A stretch of 32,812 nucleotides of DNA from Jeotgalibaca caeni (lineage in GTDB: Bacteria > Bacillota > Bacilli > Lactobacillales > Aerococcaceae), in NCBI RefSeq assembly GCF_028863945.1, contig NZ_JARBEA010000029.1:1-32812 (forward strand), read 5' to 3'. The translations under genes and the position numbers were made by a program. The notes under the pieces are model-generated. The model was given only the letters and a program-made list of their open reading frames with translations. It was not told the origin of the DNA and did no database searches. Positions 1 through 10,349 of this stretch are shown in pieces; the stretch's first letter is position 1; every line of letters starts with the position of its first letter.

Positions 1-168
1 ATTCTTTGGCGGAATTACATTTTGAGTGTACCACGAATGGCTTATTTATTTGTCTAGCTTAATTTTACAATCGACGTCATTATCGAGTGATAAATTGAAA
101 AGAGACGAAGATATTCTCTCGCCTCTTTTTCTTCTCTTTCAAAATAAACACTGCTGTTTGATGGCCTT
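1..168. other. Left-edge intergenic region with no gene seen
   Basis: No reading frame here has both a ribosome binding site and a recognisable product. The stretch contains the terminator downstream of pckA (98-129) and a short palindrome, TTATC-GAGT-GATAA, near 80-93. Whatever gene lies to the left is outside the window. Confidence 0.5.
98..129 (-). terminator. Rho-independent terminator of pckA
   Basis: Read on the minus strand, an 11-bp stem (AAAAGAGGCGA with TCGTCTCTTTT, one G-U pair) closes a 10-base loop and ends in a T run. It begins about 40 bases after the pckA stop codon. The A/T-rich flanks could also allow it to work in the other direction. Confidence 0.75.
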
Positions 169-1806
169 CTACAAGTCTTTAATCACTTGGCGAATGCAGT
201 CCAATGTCTCGTCCGGCAGCGAATGATCTGCCTGTTCTTTGTTAAAGTTTTCTAGAAACTCCAATCGCATCTTCATTCGATCCTTTACCTTACGTAAATA
301 AGAGGAATCTAGAAAATCTGGCTCATAACCAGGTGTTTCTAGATAACGCAAGCCGTTTACTTCTGCAAATGGCTTGAATTTTGCCGTCTCCTCCACTACC
401 GATTCAATGGATTGCAGTGTCACTTCTTTCGGTATCTTTTTGTCCAAGAAGAAGCCTGTATTAATAATGTAACAGGCCACACCTTCCCTGCTGAGCAGTT
501 GCTTAAAGTCATTGTAGTCTTCTACGAGCGGATAAACCCGAAACGGATTGGCATACGGTTCGATAACCAAGCTGTCAGCTGCTTTTACATTTTCGGCGCT
601 CGTTCTCTTGGTAGCGAGCGTTGCACCAAAAGTAGAAGCTAGGATCGGATTCGTTACTTGCACGAGGGGTGGTAAAGAATCATCCTTCATAATCCAATAA
701 ACGGCATTAGTCGGTTCAGTGAAGCGGTCAACCCGGTTCGGGGTAGAGTAGCGAGACTTCACCGTACGTCCGTTTCCATTGCGGATATCCTCCGTAACCA
801 GTACTTTTTTACTATCTGTATCTACAGTCACGCCGACATTCTGCACAGTTATAAAATAATCTTGTTCTCCGTGGTCTGCTGGATAGTCTTGCGTTTTATC
901 GAAATAAGAAGGTTCTAAAGCGATGGAAGAACCATCATCCAAACGAATAATAAAGGCATCATCATGCAAGACTTTAATTTCATACTTGTTGTCATGTTTT
1001 GCATGCGTGAGAGTAGACTTCCCTGATCCCGACAGCCCAAAGAACGCTGCCACGTAAGAACGATTCTGGTCTAAGTAGAAAGCTTTTTGACCACCATGGC
1101 ACGCTACATAATTATTCCGATGCGCGGTCCCCCATGCCAACGTTAAGGTGCCCTTCTTAAATTCTCCAAAGTATTGCATCCCTAAAATACAGGCAACATT
1201 TTTATCTGGCTCAAAATAAGCGAGCCCTACTGGATAATCAGGGTGACGCCAATCCGGGTCGGTATAGATATAAATATCTCCATCTTCATAAGGCTTAGAA
1301 TTTTTATACATCTCATTGTACGTTTCATTTGTTTCTTGAAAATTTACCAACCAAGAGTACAGGTTGTTTTCTTGCCCTTCTGGAAATGCGATGTGTGCTT
1401 TGATTATGAATTCGGGATCCAGCCCTACATAAGCTGAAGTTTTGTAATACGTTCGGTCACGGTTTTGATAAATGACTTCTCGCACGATTCCTTGTAATTT
1501 CTCATCTTCCGCCCGATCATCACCAACCGTTCTTCGAGCGCGTGCGGTTCGTCCGAATGTTTTACCGCCGTTTTCAACTAATACCTTCGCATCATCGGGC
1601 AACCCTAGTTCTTTTGTATGTTTTACCGGTAAATCCGTTACAATGGTGCTCCCATATTCAGCTGCCAATCGATACGCTTCCGTCAGTGACAAAACCTCTA
1701 CCATGTTATTACCATAAAACGCCGTCTCAACAGTTGTCCGTAGTTTCGTTAACAAGGGGTTTGTTTTCTTCAGAGCAGATCTCTCATACCGTTCGACAGT
1801 TGACAT
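169..1806 (-). CDS. pckA: Phosphoenolpyruvate carboxykinase (ATP)
   Basis: This 545-residue protein matches ATP-dependent PEP carboxykinase in length and nucleotide site. The enzyme interconverts oxaloacetate + ATP and PEP + CO2 + ADP in the cytosol, serving gluconeogenesis or anaplerosis. The P-loop GLSGSGKS is at residues 257-264, an Asp-Asp pair (HDD, 281-283) follows as the expected metal site, and a basic NGRTVKSR segment lies downstream. The motifs differ from the E. coli form (GLSGTGKT and GDDEH), so it belongs to a divergent subgroup; the family call is still firm. The start ATG has an AAGGAG site about 10 bases upstream. The gene is monocistronic, with its own promoter (1837-1865) and terminator (98-129). 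I saw no cre box upstream, so catabolite control is not evident. Confidence 0.93.
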   Translation of the reverse strand: MSTVERYERSALKKTNPLLTKLRTTVETAFYGNNMVEVLSLTEAYRLAAEYGSTIVTDLPVKHTKELGLPDDAKVLVENGGKTFGRTARARRTVGDDRAEDEKLQGIVREVIYQNRDRTYYKTSAYVGLDPEFIIKAHIAFPEGQENNLYSWLVNFQETNETYNEMYKNSKPYEDGDIYIYTDPDWRHPDYPVGLAYFEPDKNVACILGMQYFGEFKKGTLTLAWGTAHRNNYVACHGGQKAFYLDQNRSYVAAFFGLSGSGKSTLTHAKHDNKYEIKVLHDDAFIIRLDDGSSIALEPSYFDKTQDYPADHGEQDYFITVQNVGVTVDTDSKKVLVTEDIRNGNGRTVKSRYSTPNRVDRFTEPTNAVYWIMKDDSLPPLVQVTNPILASTFGATLATKRTSAENVKAADSLVIEPYANPFRVYPLVEDYNDFKQLLSREGVACYIINTGFFLDKKIPKEVTLQSIESVVEETAKFKPFAEVNGLRYLETPGYEPDFLDSSYLRKVKDRMKMRLEFLENFNKEQADHSLPDETLDCIRQVIKDL

Positions 1807-1836
1807 CTCACACCACTCCTTTAAATTGTTACCTTC

Positions 1837-1865
1837 ATTATAAACGTTCTACCTACTTATTGTAA
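1837..1865 (-). promoter_or_regulatory. Candidate sigma-A promoter of pckA
   Basis: A perfect TATAAT (1837-1842) is separated by 17 bases from a weak -35, TTACAA (1860-1865). It lies about 30 bases upstream of the pckA start, in the only gap between pckA and the broken amidase gene. Confidence 0.6.
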
Positions 1866-1882
1866 CCCCTTCCATCTATTAT

Positions 1883-3339
1883 TTATTCTATAGCGGAACG
1901 GAATAGATTCGCATTTTCAAAAAACTCTGCTATCTGAATCAGCACCGGTTCTTGGCCTTTTTGAGCCATCAATTGGACGCCTAGTGGTAGCTTCTCTTCA
2001 TTCACGTAGAGCGGCAAGGAGATAGCGGGTTGCCCTGTGAGATTCGCCAATTGAGTAAAGGGGGTGACTGCTAGTGACTTTTCAAACATTTCATAGACGA
2101 GTTGAGCTGCTTGAATGATTGAAGTACCTTCATCCATTGCTTGTAACCTTCTGAGTAACTCCCTTGACTGGTATTCCCTCGACAAGAGTGGCGCAACTTC
2201 AGCAGTCGTTGGAGTCAAAAACAGATCATATTGCTGATGATAGTTTGTCATCACTTCAGCGGCCTGATCCCAGACTGCAAAAGCATCAATATAATCTGCT
2301 GCGGACAGTTTTAATCCATATTGATAAATGGCCCATGTCATTGGTTCCATATCAGAAGGAGTGAGAGAGCGATTCATCCCACGCGCAATTTTTTGCATCA
2401 TTGCAGCCGTTTCGGCACCATTCATTACATAATAGGCTTCCATTAACGCTACACCATCATACTCTGGAGCTGCTTCTTCTACTACTGCACCTTGGTCCTG
2501 GAAGAGTTGGATGACTGACTCTACAGCATGAATGGCATCTTCTGATACGGTACTTCCAACTGGTGAATGGACTGTATAACCGATGCGTAAGGTAGTAAAA
2601 TCTAATTCGTTCCATAAATCAGACTCTAGAAGTGGAGCAATCTGATAGGGAGCTTGAGGCTGCTTCCCTTCTAAGAGATGTAACAAACTATTTGTATCTC
2701 GTACTGAAGAAGCTAAAACAAACGGTGTCGATGCTCCGCCCCAACCTCGCATATTTCCAGGTCCTACTACCATTCTTCCTCTACTTGGTTTTAATCCAAC
2801 TAATCCGTATAAGAAGCTGGGATTCGAATCGATCCACCTCCATCCGATGCTCCAGCAGCCTGTACCATTCCACTGCTGACTGCTGCCGCACTACCCCCAC
2901 TTGAACCGCCAGGAGTACGCCTTACATCATAGGGGTTTTTGGCATCTCCGTATAGTTGAGAGTCCGTGATATTTTTGAAGCCAAATTCAGGGACATTCGT
3001 CTGTCCTAAGACAATAAATCCTGCATCTACCAAACGGGACACTAAATGGTTCGTTTCCTGCGCTCTGACATTTTGAAGCAAACGAGATCCACTGGCATCT
3101 GGTAAGCCAGTCATATTTTGTCCTAGTTCTTTTAGTAAAAGAGGAACTCCGCCAAAGGGTTTCCCTTCATTGTTTCTATTTTTTGCTTCCTCACGAGCTG
3201 ATTCGAAACGCTCATGAACGACAGCATTCAAGGAAGGATTCTTTTCTTTGATAACCTTTATTGCTTCTTCTACCAGTTCTAATGGTGAAGCTATTTTTTC
3301 TCTTACCATCCTTGCTTGCTCTGTAGCATCCATCGTCAT
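1883..3339 (-). pseudogene. Amidase-signature family hydrolase, frameshifted
   Basis: This is an amidase-signature enzyme (C-N bond hydrolase) broken by one frameshift. The first frame (3339 to about 2800) gives 179 residues containing the likely Ser-cisSer-Lys triad: Lys70, cis-Ser about 146 in GGSSGGS, and Ser170 in [11 protein letters not shown]. It then stops at TAG. The other frame continues with GLVGLKPSRGRM, the usual next conserved block, and runs on to 1883. Adding one G to the GG pair at 2805-2806 (minus-strand ACGGATTAG to ACGGGATTAG) restores IPASYTGLVGLKPS and an uninterrupted protein of about 485 residues, normal for the family. No other damage is visible, so this is either a recent mutation or a base-calling error. 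The start ATG (3339, or the ATG two codons later) follows GGAGGG. The substrate cannot be told. The gene lies just behind the dnaJ terminator and no promoter of its own was found. Confidence 0.85.
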
Positions 3340-3356
3340 CCCTCCTTTTCAGTTAA

Positions 3357-3392
3357 AAAGAGGAAAGAATACGGCTGTATTCTTTCCTCTTT
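3357..3392 (-). terminator. Terminator of the hrcA-grpE-dnaK-dnaJ operon
   Basis: The arms AAAGAGGAAAGAATAC (3357-3372) and its exact complement (3377-3392) form a perfect 16-bp stem with a 4-base loop. On the minus strand it is followed by TTTTT. It starts 8 bases after the dnaJ stop and ends 17 bases before the amidase start codon. Confidence 0.88.
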
Positions 3393-3399
3393 ATCTTAT

Positions 3400-4566
3400 T
3401 TATTTCTTTTTTTGCTTTCCATCAAGATTAAAGGCGTCGCGCATTTTGTCGAAAAATCCGCCTTCTTCATGGCTCACGGAGTCACCACTTGCTTCAGCAA
3501 ACGCATGTAGCGCTTCTCTTTGTTTATCGTTCAAGTTTTTCGGAGTGACAATCGTAACTTTAACGTGTTGATCGCCTTGGCCGTTTCCGCGTAAACGAGG
3601 TGCCCCTTTTCCTTTTAGACGGAAATTGGTTCCTGTTTGTGTTCCAGCGGGAATTTTTAGTTTCACATTTCCGTGAACGGTCGGTACTTCTACTTCGGTA
3701 CCTAAAGCTGCTTGGGCAAAACTAATTGGCTGAACATAGTAAATTTCTGCACCTTCACGGTCAAAAATATCACTTTCTTCAACAGAGAAAATAACATAGA
3801 GGTCTCCGTATGGTCCTCCATTTGAACCTACTTCCCCTTGTCCTGCTAAACGAAGTTGTTGACCATCTTCCACACCTGCTGGAATGGTTACATTTACAGA
3901 ATGTTCTTTTTCAACATGTCCATTTCCACGACAAGTTTGGCATTTTTCAACAATTTCTTTACCTGTTCCTTGACAAACATCACAGACTGTTTGAGTCATG
4001 ACACGACCAAATGGTGTATTGCGTTCCACTTGCATCGCACCTGATCCATGACATTTGGAACAAGTTTTTGGCTGGGTTCCTGGTTTGGCACCGGAGCCGT
4101 CACACGTTCCACATATTTCCTCACGTGCATAACGAATAGTCTCTTTTTTCCCAAAGATTGCTTCTTCGAACTTTAAGTGAAGGCGATATTGTAAGTCTGC
4201 TCCTTGACGAGGTGCATTGTAGCTTCTGCCTCTGCCTCCGCCGCCACCAAAGAAGGTTTCAAAAATATCGTCAAAGCCACCCGTAAAGCCGTCAAACCCA
4301 CCTGCACCGCCGCCGAAGCCACCATAGCCGCCACCAAAATTAGGATCTGTACTTGCATGGCCATACTGATCGTATGCAGCACGTTTTTGGGAGTCGCTTA
4401 ACACTTCATATGCTTCTGCAACTTCCTTAAAACGATCGGATGCATCTGGCTCTTTGTTGATATCGGGATGGTATTTTTTCGAAAGCTTTCGGTACGCTTT
4501 CTTTATTTCGTCATCAGATGCATCCTTTGATACACCTAATATTTCGTAATAATCTCGTTTTGCCAT
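3400..4566 (-). CDS. dnaJ: Molecular chaperone DnaJ (Hsp40)
   Basis: DnaJ is the co-chaperone that stimulates DnaK ATPase activity and delivers unfolded substrates. The 388-residue protein has the full class I layout. The J domain has HPD at 33-35, a Gly/Phe-rich linker follows (about 75-115), and four CxxCxGxG zinc repeats come next ([32 protein letters not shown]). The C-terminal substrate-binding domains close the protein. A GGAGG sits upstream of the ATG. It is the last gene of the heat-shock operon. The 105-base gap from dnaK contains an 11-bp hairpin (4613-4645) that may set its level relative to dnaK. Confidence 0.97.
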   Translation of the reverse strand: MAKRDYYEILGVSKDASDDEIKKAYRKLSKKYHPDINKEPDASDRFKEVAEAYEVLSDSQKRAAYDQYGHASTDPNFGGGYGGFGGGAGGFDGFTGGFDDIFETFFGGGGGRGRSYNAPRQGADLQYRLHLKFEEAIFGKKETIRYAREEICGTCDGSGAKPGTQPKTCSKCHGSGAMQVERNTPFGRVMTQTVCDVCQGTGKEIVEKCQTCRGNGHVEKEHSVNVTIPAGVEDGQQLRLAGQGEVGSNGGPYGDLYVIFSVEESDIFDREGAEIYYVQPISFAQAALGTEVEVPTVHGNVKLKIPAGTQTGTNFRLKGKGAPRLRGNGQGDQHVKVTIVTPKNLNDKQREALHAFAEASGDSVSHEEGGFFDKMRDAFNLDGKQKKK

Positions 4567-4612
4567 TTAATTTCCTCCATATCCTGCTAGAGTACCGGCA
4601 AGCAATCAGTCA

Positions 4613-4645
4613 AACACGTACAGCCCCTAAGGTACTGTACGTGTT
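4613..4645 (-). other. dnaK-dnaJ intercistronic hairpin
   Basis: A perfect 11-bp inverted repeat, AACACGTACAG (4613-4623) and CTGTACGTGTT (4635-4645), surrounds an 11-base loop. No T run follows on the minus strand, so it resembles an mRNA processing or stability element more than a terminator. It falls between two genes of one operon. Confidence 0.6.
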
Positions 4646-4671
4646 CTGCTTCCTGTTATGAGAGGACTTAA

Positions 4672-6531
<1,860 letters not shown>

Positions 6532-6551
6532 TCAATGTATTATTCTCTTTA

Positions 6552-7067
6552 TTATTGTGCCACAACAACCATGGCAGGTCTAAGAATACGGTCATTTAAT
6601 CGATATCCTTTTTGCATAACAGACACGACGGTGTCCGCAGCTTGTCCTTCTTCAGCGGGTTGCACTTGAATTGCCATATGATAGTTTGGATCAAACGGTT
6701 CGTTTAGTGGATTCACCATTTCAACGCCTTCTTTTTCCAATGCTTCAACAAGCAGGTTATAAACCATTTCTACCCCTTTTTTCAAGTTCTTGGCTTTTTC
6801 ATCTTCTACTTCTGTTTCCAAAGCCTTTTCTAAACTATCCAAAGCAGGTAGCAAAGAAGTGGCCAAGTTTTGAGAACGGTACTTGGCAGCATCTTGTCTT
6901 TCTTTTGCATTTCTCTTTTGAATATTCGCAAGTTCTGCTTGCACACGCAAGAAACGATCTTCTAATTGCTCATATTCACCTTCCAAGTTTTCCAACTCTG
7001 ATTGATTCGCTTCCTCAACCGGAAGTACTTCCTCTAATTCTTCATTTTCATGATTATGTTCCGTCAC
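6552..7067 (-). CDS. grpE: Nucleotide exchange factor GrpE
   Basis: GrpE releases ADP from DnaK and resets the chaperone cycle. The 171-residue protein has an acidic N-terminal tail, a long coiled-coil helix (about 20-75, rich in Glu/Gln/Lys) and a compact C-terminal beta domain with the conserved ending QKGYRLNDRILRPAMVVV. The length is typical. AGGAG sits ahead of the ATG, 16 bases after the hrcA stop, and dnaK follows at once. Confidence 0.96.
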   Translation of the reverse strand: MTEHNHENEELEEVLPVEEANQSELENLEGEYEQLEDRFLRVQAELANIQKRNAKERQDAAKYRSQNLATSLLPALDSLEKALETEVEDEKAKNLKKGVEMVYNLLVEALEKEGVEMVNPLNEPFDPNYHMAIQVQPAEEGQAADTVVSVMQKGYRLNDRILRPAMVVVAQ

Positions 7068-7083
7068 ATCGATTCTCCTTTAC

Positions 7084-8127
7084 CTATTGTTTAAAGTAGT
7101 CGTGCATACTGTCTGACAACTCATTGCTCGTAAGGCGCATAATTTTAATAATTTGGTCGTACGGCATATTGGTTGGCCCCAATAGAGCAATCAATCCTTT
7201 TCCATTTCCACCAACATGGTAAGAAGCGGTAATCAGACTAAAATTGCTTAACAAATCATTGTTTAATTCGGAACCAATTCGAACAGTAATGTCTTCCTCA
7301 TTCGAAAACAGTAAGGAATGCAGCAACTCTGATTGATGAATCAATTCGTAAATCGATTTGACTTTCTCTCGCTCAGTAATCTGCTCTAAATCAATGTAGT
7401 TTAAGAGATTCATCTCTCCTCCTACATAGATTCGCTCATTATCCATCTTCGAAAGTATTTCTCTAAAGATTGCAAAAAGATCCATTTCAGCTCCCACATA
7501 TTTCTTAATGATGTGGGGAATCTCCGTTTGCAACTTCTGCATGACTTCCGTCAACGGTAGACCTACTAATTCTTCGTTAAAAATATTAATCATTTTTTGC
7601 AATTTGCCCTCATCCATTTCCTTCGGCAAAGCAAAAATTTTGTTTTCAACATAGCCTTTGTCCGTCATTAAGATGGCCATATAATGCCCACGCGTAATCG
7701 GTACAAAACGAAAACCTGTAAAGCGACTGTTTTTCCGTTCAGGACCAATGCTCACTGCTGTATAGTTTGTCAGCAACGATAGCATCTCAGCAGAAGTTTC
7801 AATAATCTCTTGCGCTTCCTTATAAGGTGCACGAATCGATTCTTGAATGACTTTACGTAAATCTTTTGACGAATGGTCATGTGTTTTTTCAAGCAGTTGA
7901 TCAACATAATAACGATAACCTAGATTAGATGGTCTCCGCCCCGAAGAAGAATGCATTTTTTCCAATAGGCCTAACTCTTCAATGCGCATCATATCGTTAC
8001 GTATGGTGGCAGGAGAAACAGATAGATTGGACTCTTCGAGTAATGTTTTTGATCCGATTGGTTCGCCATATTCAATATAGTGGTTGATGATAAGGTTCAA
8101 TACGATTAATTGTCTTTCGGTTAACAT
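7084..8127 (-). CDS. hrcA: Heat-inducible transcription repressor HrcA
   Basis: HrcA binds CIRCE operators and represses class I heat-shock genes; in Bacillus its activity depends on GroEL. The 347-residue protein begins with a winged helix (residues 1-70; SVSPATIRNDMMRIEELGLL is the recognition region), followed by a GAF-like dimerisation domain and the C-terminal NMPYDQIIKIMRLTSNELS segment. GAGGTGG lies 7 bases before the ATG. A sigma-A promoter and a CIRCE element stand directly upstream, so it should repress itself along with grpE, dnaK and dnaJ. Confidence 0.97.
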   Translation of the reverse strand: MLTERQLIVLNLIINHYIEYGEPIGSKTLLEESNLSVSPATIRNDMMRIEELGLLEKMHSSSGRRPSNLGYRYYVDQLLEKTHDHSSKDLRKVIQESIRAPYKEAQEIIETSAEMLSLLTNYTAVSIGPERKNSRFTGFRFVPITRGHYMAILMTDKGYVENKIFALPKEMDEGKLQKMINIFNEELVGLPLTEVMQKLQTEIPHIIKKYVGAEMDLFAIFREILSKMDNERIYVGGEMNLLNYIDLEQITEREKVKSIYELIHQSELLHSLLFSNEEDITVRIGSELNNDLLSNFSLITASYHVGGNGKGLIALLGPTNMPYDQIIKIMRLTSNELSDSMHDYFKQ

Positions 8128-8141
8128 GTATCCACCTCACT

Positions 8142-8168
8142 TTAGCACTTAGACTGAATGAGTGCTAA
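8142..8168 (-). promoter_or_regulatory. CIRCE operator (HrcA binding site)
   Basis: The inverted repeat TTAGCACTT-N9-GAGTGCTAA matches the consensus TTAGCACTC-N9-GAGTGCTAA with one change (the last base of the left arm as written on the plus strand). It lies between the hrcA promoter and the hrcA ribosome binding site, where repressor binding would block early transcription. Confidence 0.95.
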
Positions 8169-8178
8169 CCCATAATTA

Positions 8179-8207
8179 AAGTTATCATGTAGGCCTATGT
8201 TTGTCAA
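8179..8207 (-). promoter_or_regulatory. Sigma-A promoter of the heat-shock operon
   Basis: On the minus strand there is a perfect TTGACA (8202-8207), a 17-base spacer and TAACTT (8179-8184), with a TG one base upstream of the -10. The start point would fall just ahead of or inside the CIRCE repeat. The -35 begins 12 bases after the hemW stop codon. Confidence 0.82.
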
Positions 8208-8218
8208 CCCTTTTGTAC

Positions 8219-9349
8219 TTAAAACAAGAAGGAACGAAACACTTCATTTCCTAAAAAAGTACCCTTTCTTGTCAGCCTAATAAAGCCCTCTTCTTCTTTT
8301 ATTAATTCCTTCTGCAGTAATTCTTGAAGGACATCTTGATAGTATCCTTCCATTGGATGGTTGAACTTTTTCTGGAAAGCAGCCTTATTGACTCCTCTCA
8401 TGGTTCTTAGACCTAACATCATCTCTTCTTCCACTTTGTTTGCTGCTGTTAAGGGTTGGCGATAAATAATGGGTACTTTCCCATCGCGCAAGGGTTCGAG
8501 ATAATGTTGGATGGGACCAAAGTTATTATAACGTTCTCCTTTTAAGTAACCATGAGCTCCTGCACCAAAACCAAAATACGTTTCATTTTTCCAATAAGCT
8601 AAATTATGTTGGGACTGATAACCTGGCTTAGCATAGTTCGATATTTCATATTGCTGTCTACCCGCCGCTTCCATTGTCTCAATCGCTAATTGATACATAT
8701 CTGCTTCTTCATCCTCAGATGGCAAAGGAAGCTTCCCTTGGCGCATCAAGTTGTAGAAAATCGTCTTGTTTTCTAGAATCAAGGAATAAATAGAATAATG
8801 CGGCAAATCCAGCTCTAATGCTTTCTCTAATGTAGTAGCAAAGTCCTCATACGTTTGCGTTGGCAATCGGAAGATGAGATCAATACTGATATTATCAAAA
8901 CCAGCTTGATGAGCATCCGCAACACATTGGTAGACTTGTTCTGCCGTATGAATGCGACCAATCCTTTTTAAAATGGCGTTATTGAAGGATTGAACCCCCA
9001 TACTAATCCGGTTCACACCATAGTTTTGCATAATTTTAAATTTCTCTAAGGATACACTTTCAGGATTGGCTTCGCAAGTGAATTCAGCATTGGCTGGCAT
9101 AGAGAAAATATCTCTTATTCCTGCCAACAACCGGTCCAGTTGCCGTTCGTTTAAGGTAGTTGGTGTCCCTCCACCGATATAAAATGTTTCAACGGTCTCA
9201 TCAGGATGAAGTTCGTGCATCAAACTCATTTCTTTTATTACCATATCCACATATTCATCTACGGGCTGTCCTTCTAAAAAGACTTTATTAAAGTCACAAT
9301 AAAAGCAAATATGCTCACAGAATGGGATATGTAAGTAAGCTGCAGTCAT
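8219..9349 (-). CDS. hemW: Radical SAM heme chaperone HemW
   Basis: This 376-residue radical SAM protein carries the 4Fe-4S ligand motif C11-x3-C15-x2-C18 (CEHICFYC). It also has the HNLAYW motif in its second half, which separates HemW from true coproporphyrinogen III dehydrogenase HemN. HemW family members bind heme and are proposed to deliver it to respiratory proteins; what it does in a possibly heme-auxotrophic lactic-type bacterium is unclear. Its ATG overlaps the ribF stop by one base (TGATG), so translation is probably coupled. It lies just upstream of the hrcA promoter, as in Bacillus, and no terminator separates them. Confidence 0.92.
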   Translation of the reverse strand: MTAAYLHIPFCEHICFYCDFNKVFLEGQPVDEYVDMVIKEMSLMHELHPDETVETFYIGGGTPTTLNERQLDRLLAGIRDIFSMPANAEFTCEANPESVSLEKFKIMQNYGVNRISMGVQSFNNAILKRIGRIHTAEQVYQCVADAHQAGFDNISIDLIFRLPTQTYEDFATTLEKALELDLPHYSIYSLILENKTIFYNLMRQGKLPLPSEDEEADMYQLAIETMEAAGRQQYEISNYAKPGYQSQHNLAYWKNETYFGFGAGAHGYLKGERYNNFGPIQHYLEPLRDGKVPIIYRQPLTAANKVEEEMMLGLRTMRGVNKAAFQKKFNHPMEGYYQDVLQELLQKELIKEEEGFIRLTRKGTFLGNEVFRSFLF

Positions 9350-10323
9350 CAGTCAATCGCCTCGTTCATCATTTCTTCCGGATGGGCCATGAAATAGGAC
9401 TTCGTATCCACTGCATCTTTTTCTAGCTGTGTAATTAATTCTTGTGCGGAGGAAAATTTCCATTCATCACGCAAGAAATGGTGCCAGCGCACTTTCACTT
9501 TTTCTCCGTAAATCATTCGATCGAAGTCAAAAATATTCACTTCAACTGTTTTGTCACGATTTTCTTCAAACGTAATATTGTACCCAATCGAAGCCATCCC
9601 TTGGTACCATTTCCCTTGTACCTCGATGCTCACTACATAAACCCCAGTTTTCGGCAAACGAATTTGCTTTCCTACTTTGATATTAGCCGTTGGATAACCT
9701 AGCTCTCTTCCTCTTGCATCTCCATGCATAACGCGACCCTCAAATTGGTAAAGGTACCCCAACATGCGATTTGCTTTCTGCATATCACCATCATCAAGGG
9801 CTTGGCGAATACTTGTAGAGCTGATTTTTTCTTTATTCTCTGCTACTTGCGGAGAAATTTCAATAATATCAAAACGTTTTTTGGCATAGGTAGGTAAATG
9901 AGCCATATCCGCAATTGTTTTCGGGCCGTATGTATAATCAAAACCAGCCACAATCGCTTTGGCGTGTAAGCCAACAATATACTGGTCCACAAATTCTTGT
10001 GGACGTAAAGTACCAAAGTCATAAGTAAAATCAATAACATAGAAGTAATCTACTTCCAATGCTTCCATTAATTCGATTTTACGATCTAAAATGGACAGAT
10101 ACTTCATCGATTCCGCATCCAACTTTTTATAGACAATGCTTGGATGCTGGTTAAAGGTCATGACGGCGAGTTTACAGTTTCGTTGCTCTGCTTCTTTTTT
10201 GGCAGCCCGAATTACGGCTTGATGCCCTGTATGCACCCCATCAAAGTAGCCAAGAGCAAGTACAATCTCTTCATTTGGGATTTCTTCCTCTTGATAAGGA
10301 TGATGTAAATAAATAATTTCCAT
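9349..10323 (-). CDS. ribF: Bifunctional riboflavin kinase / FAD synthetase
   Basis: RibF converts riboflavin to FMN and then FAD. The N-terminal adenylyltransferase domain shows GYFDGVHTGH near residue 30, and the C-terminal riboflavin kinase domain shows GRELGYPTANI. I chose the ATG at 10323 (324 residues, beginning MEIIYLHHP). It has an AAAGAG site upstream, while the longer TTG-initiated frame from 10347 has none. It follows truB by 26 bases and overlaps hemW, giving an operon truB-ribF-hemW. No FMN riboswitch is present upstream. Confidence 0.94.
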   Translation of the reverse strand: MEIIYLHHPYQEEEIPNEEIVLALGYFDGVHTGHQAVIRAAKKEAEQRNCKLAVMTFNQHPSIVYKKLDAESMKYLSILDRKIELMEALEVDYFYVIDFTYDFGTLRPQEFVDQYIVGLHAKAIVAGFDYTYGPKTIADMAHLPTYAKKRFDIIEISPQVAENKEKISSTSIRQALDDGDMQKANRMLGYLYQFEGRVMHGDARGRELGYPTANIKVGKQIRLPKTGVYVVSIEVQGKWYQGMASIGYNITFEENRDKTVEVNIFDFDRMIYGEKVKVRWHHFLRDEWKFSSAQELITQLEKDAVDTKSYFMAHPEEMMNEAID

Positions 10324-10349
10324 ACTCAACACTCTTTCATGTCGCAAAT

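Noticed and set aside
1807-1882. Possible catabolite-response (cre) site upstream of pckA
   Set aside because: No stretch matches the TGWNANCGNTNWCA pattern closely enough; only a promoter is supported.
10324-10349. FMN riboswitch ahead of ribF
   Set aside because: The gap to truB is only 26 bases, too short for the aptamer, and the region ahead of truB shows none of its conserved segments.
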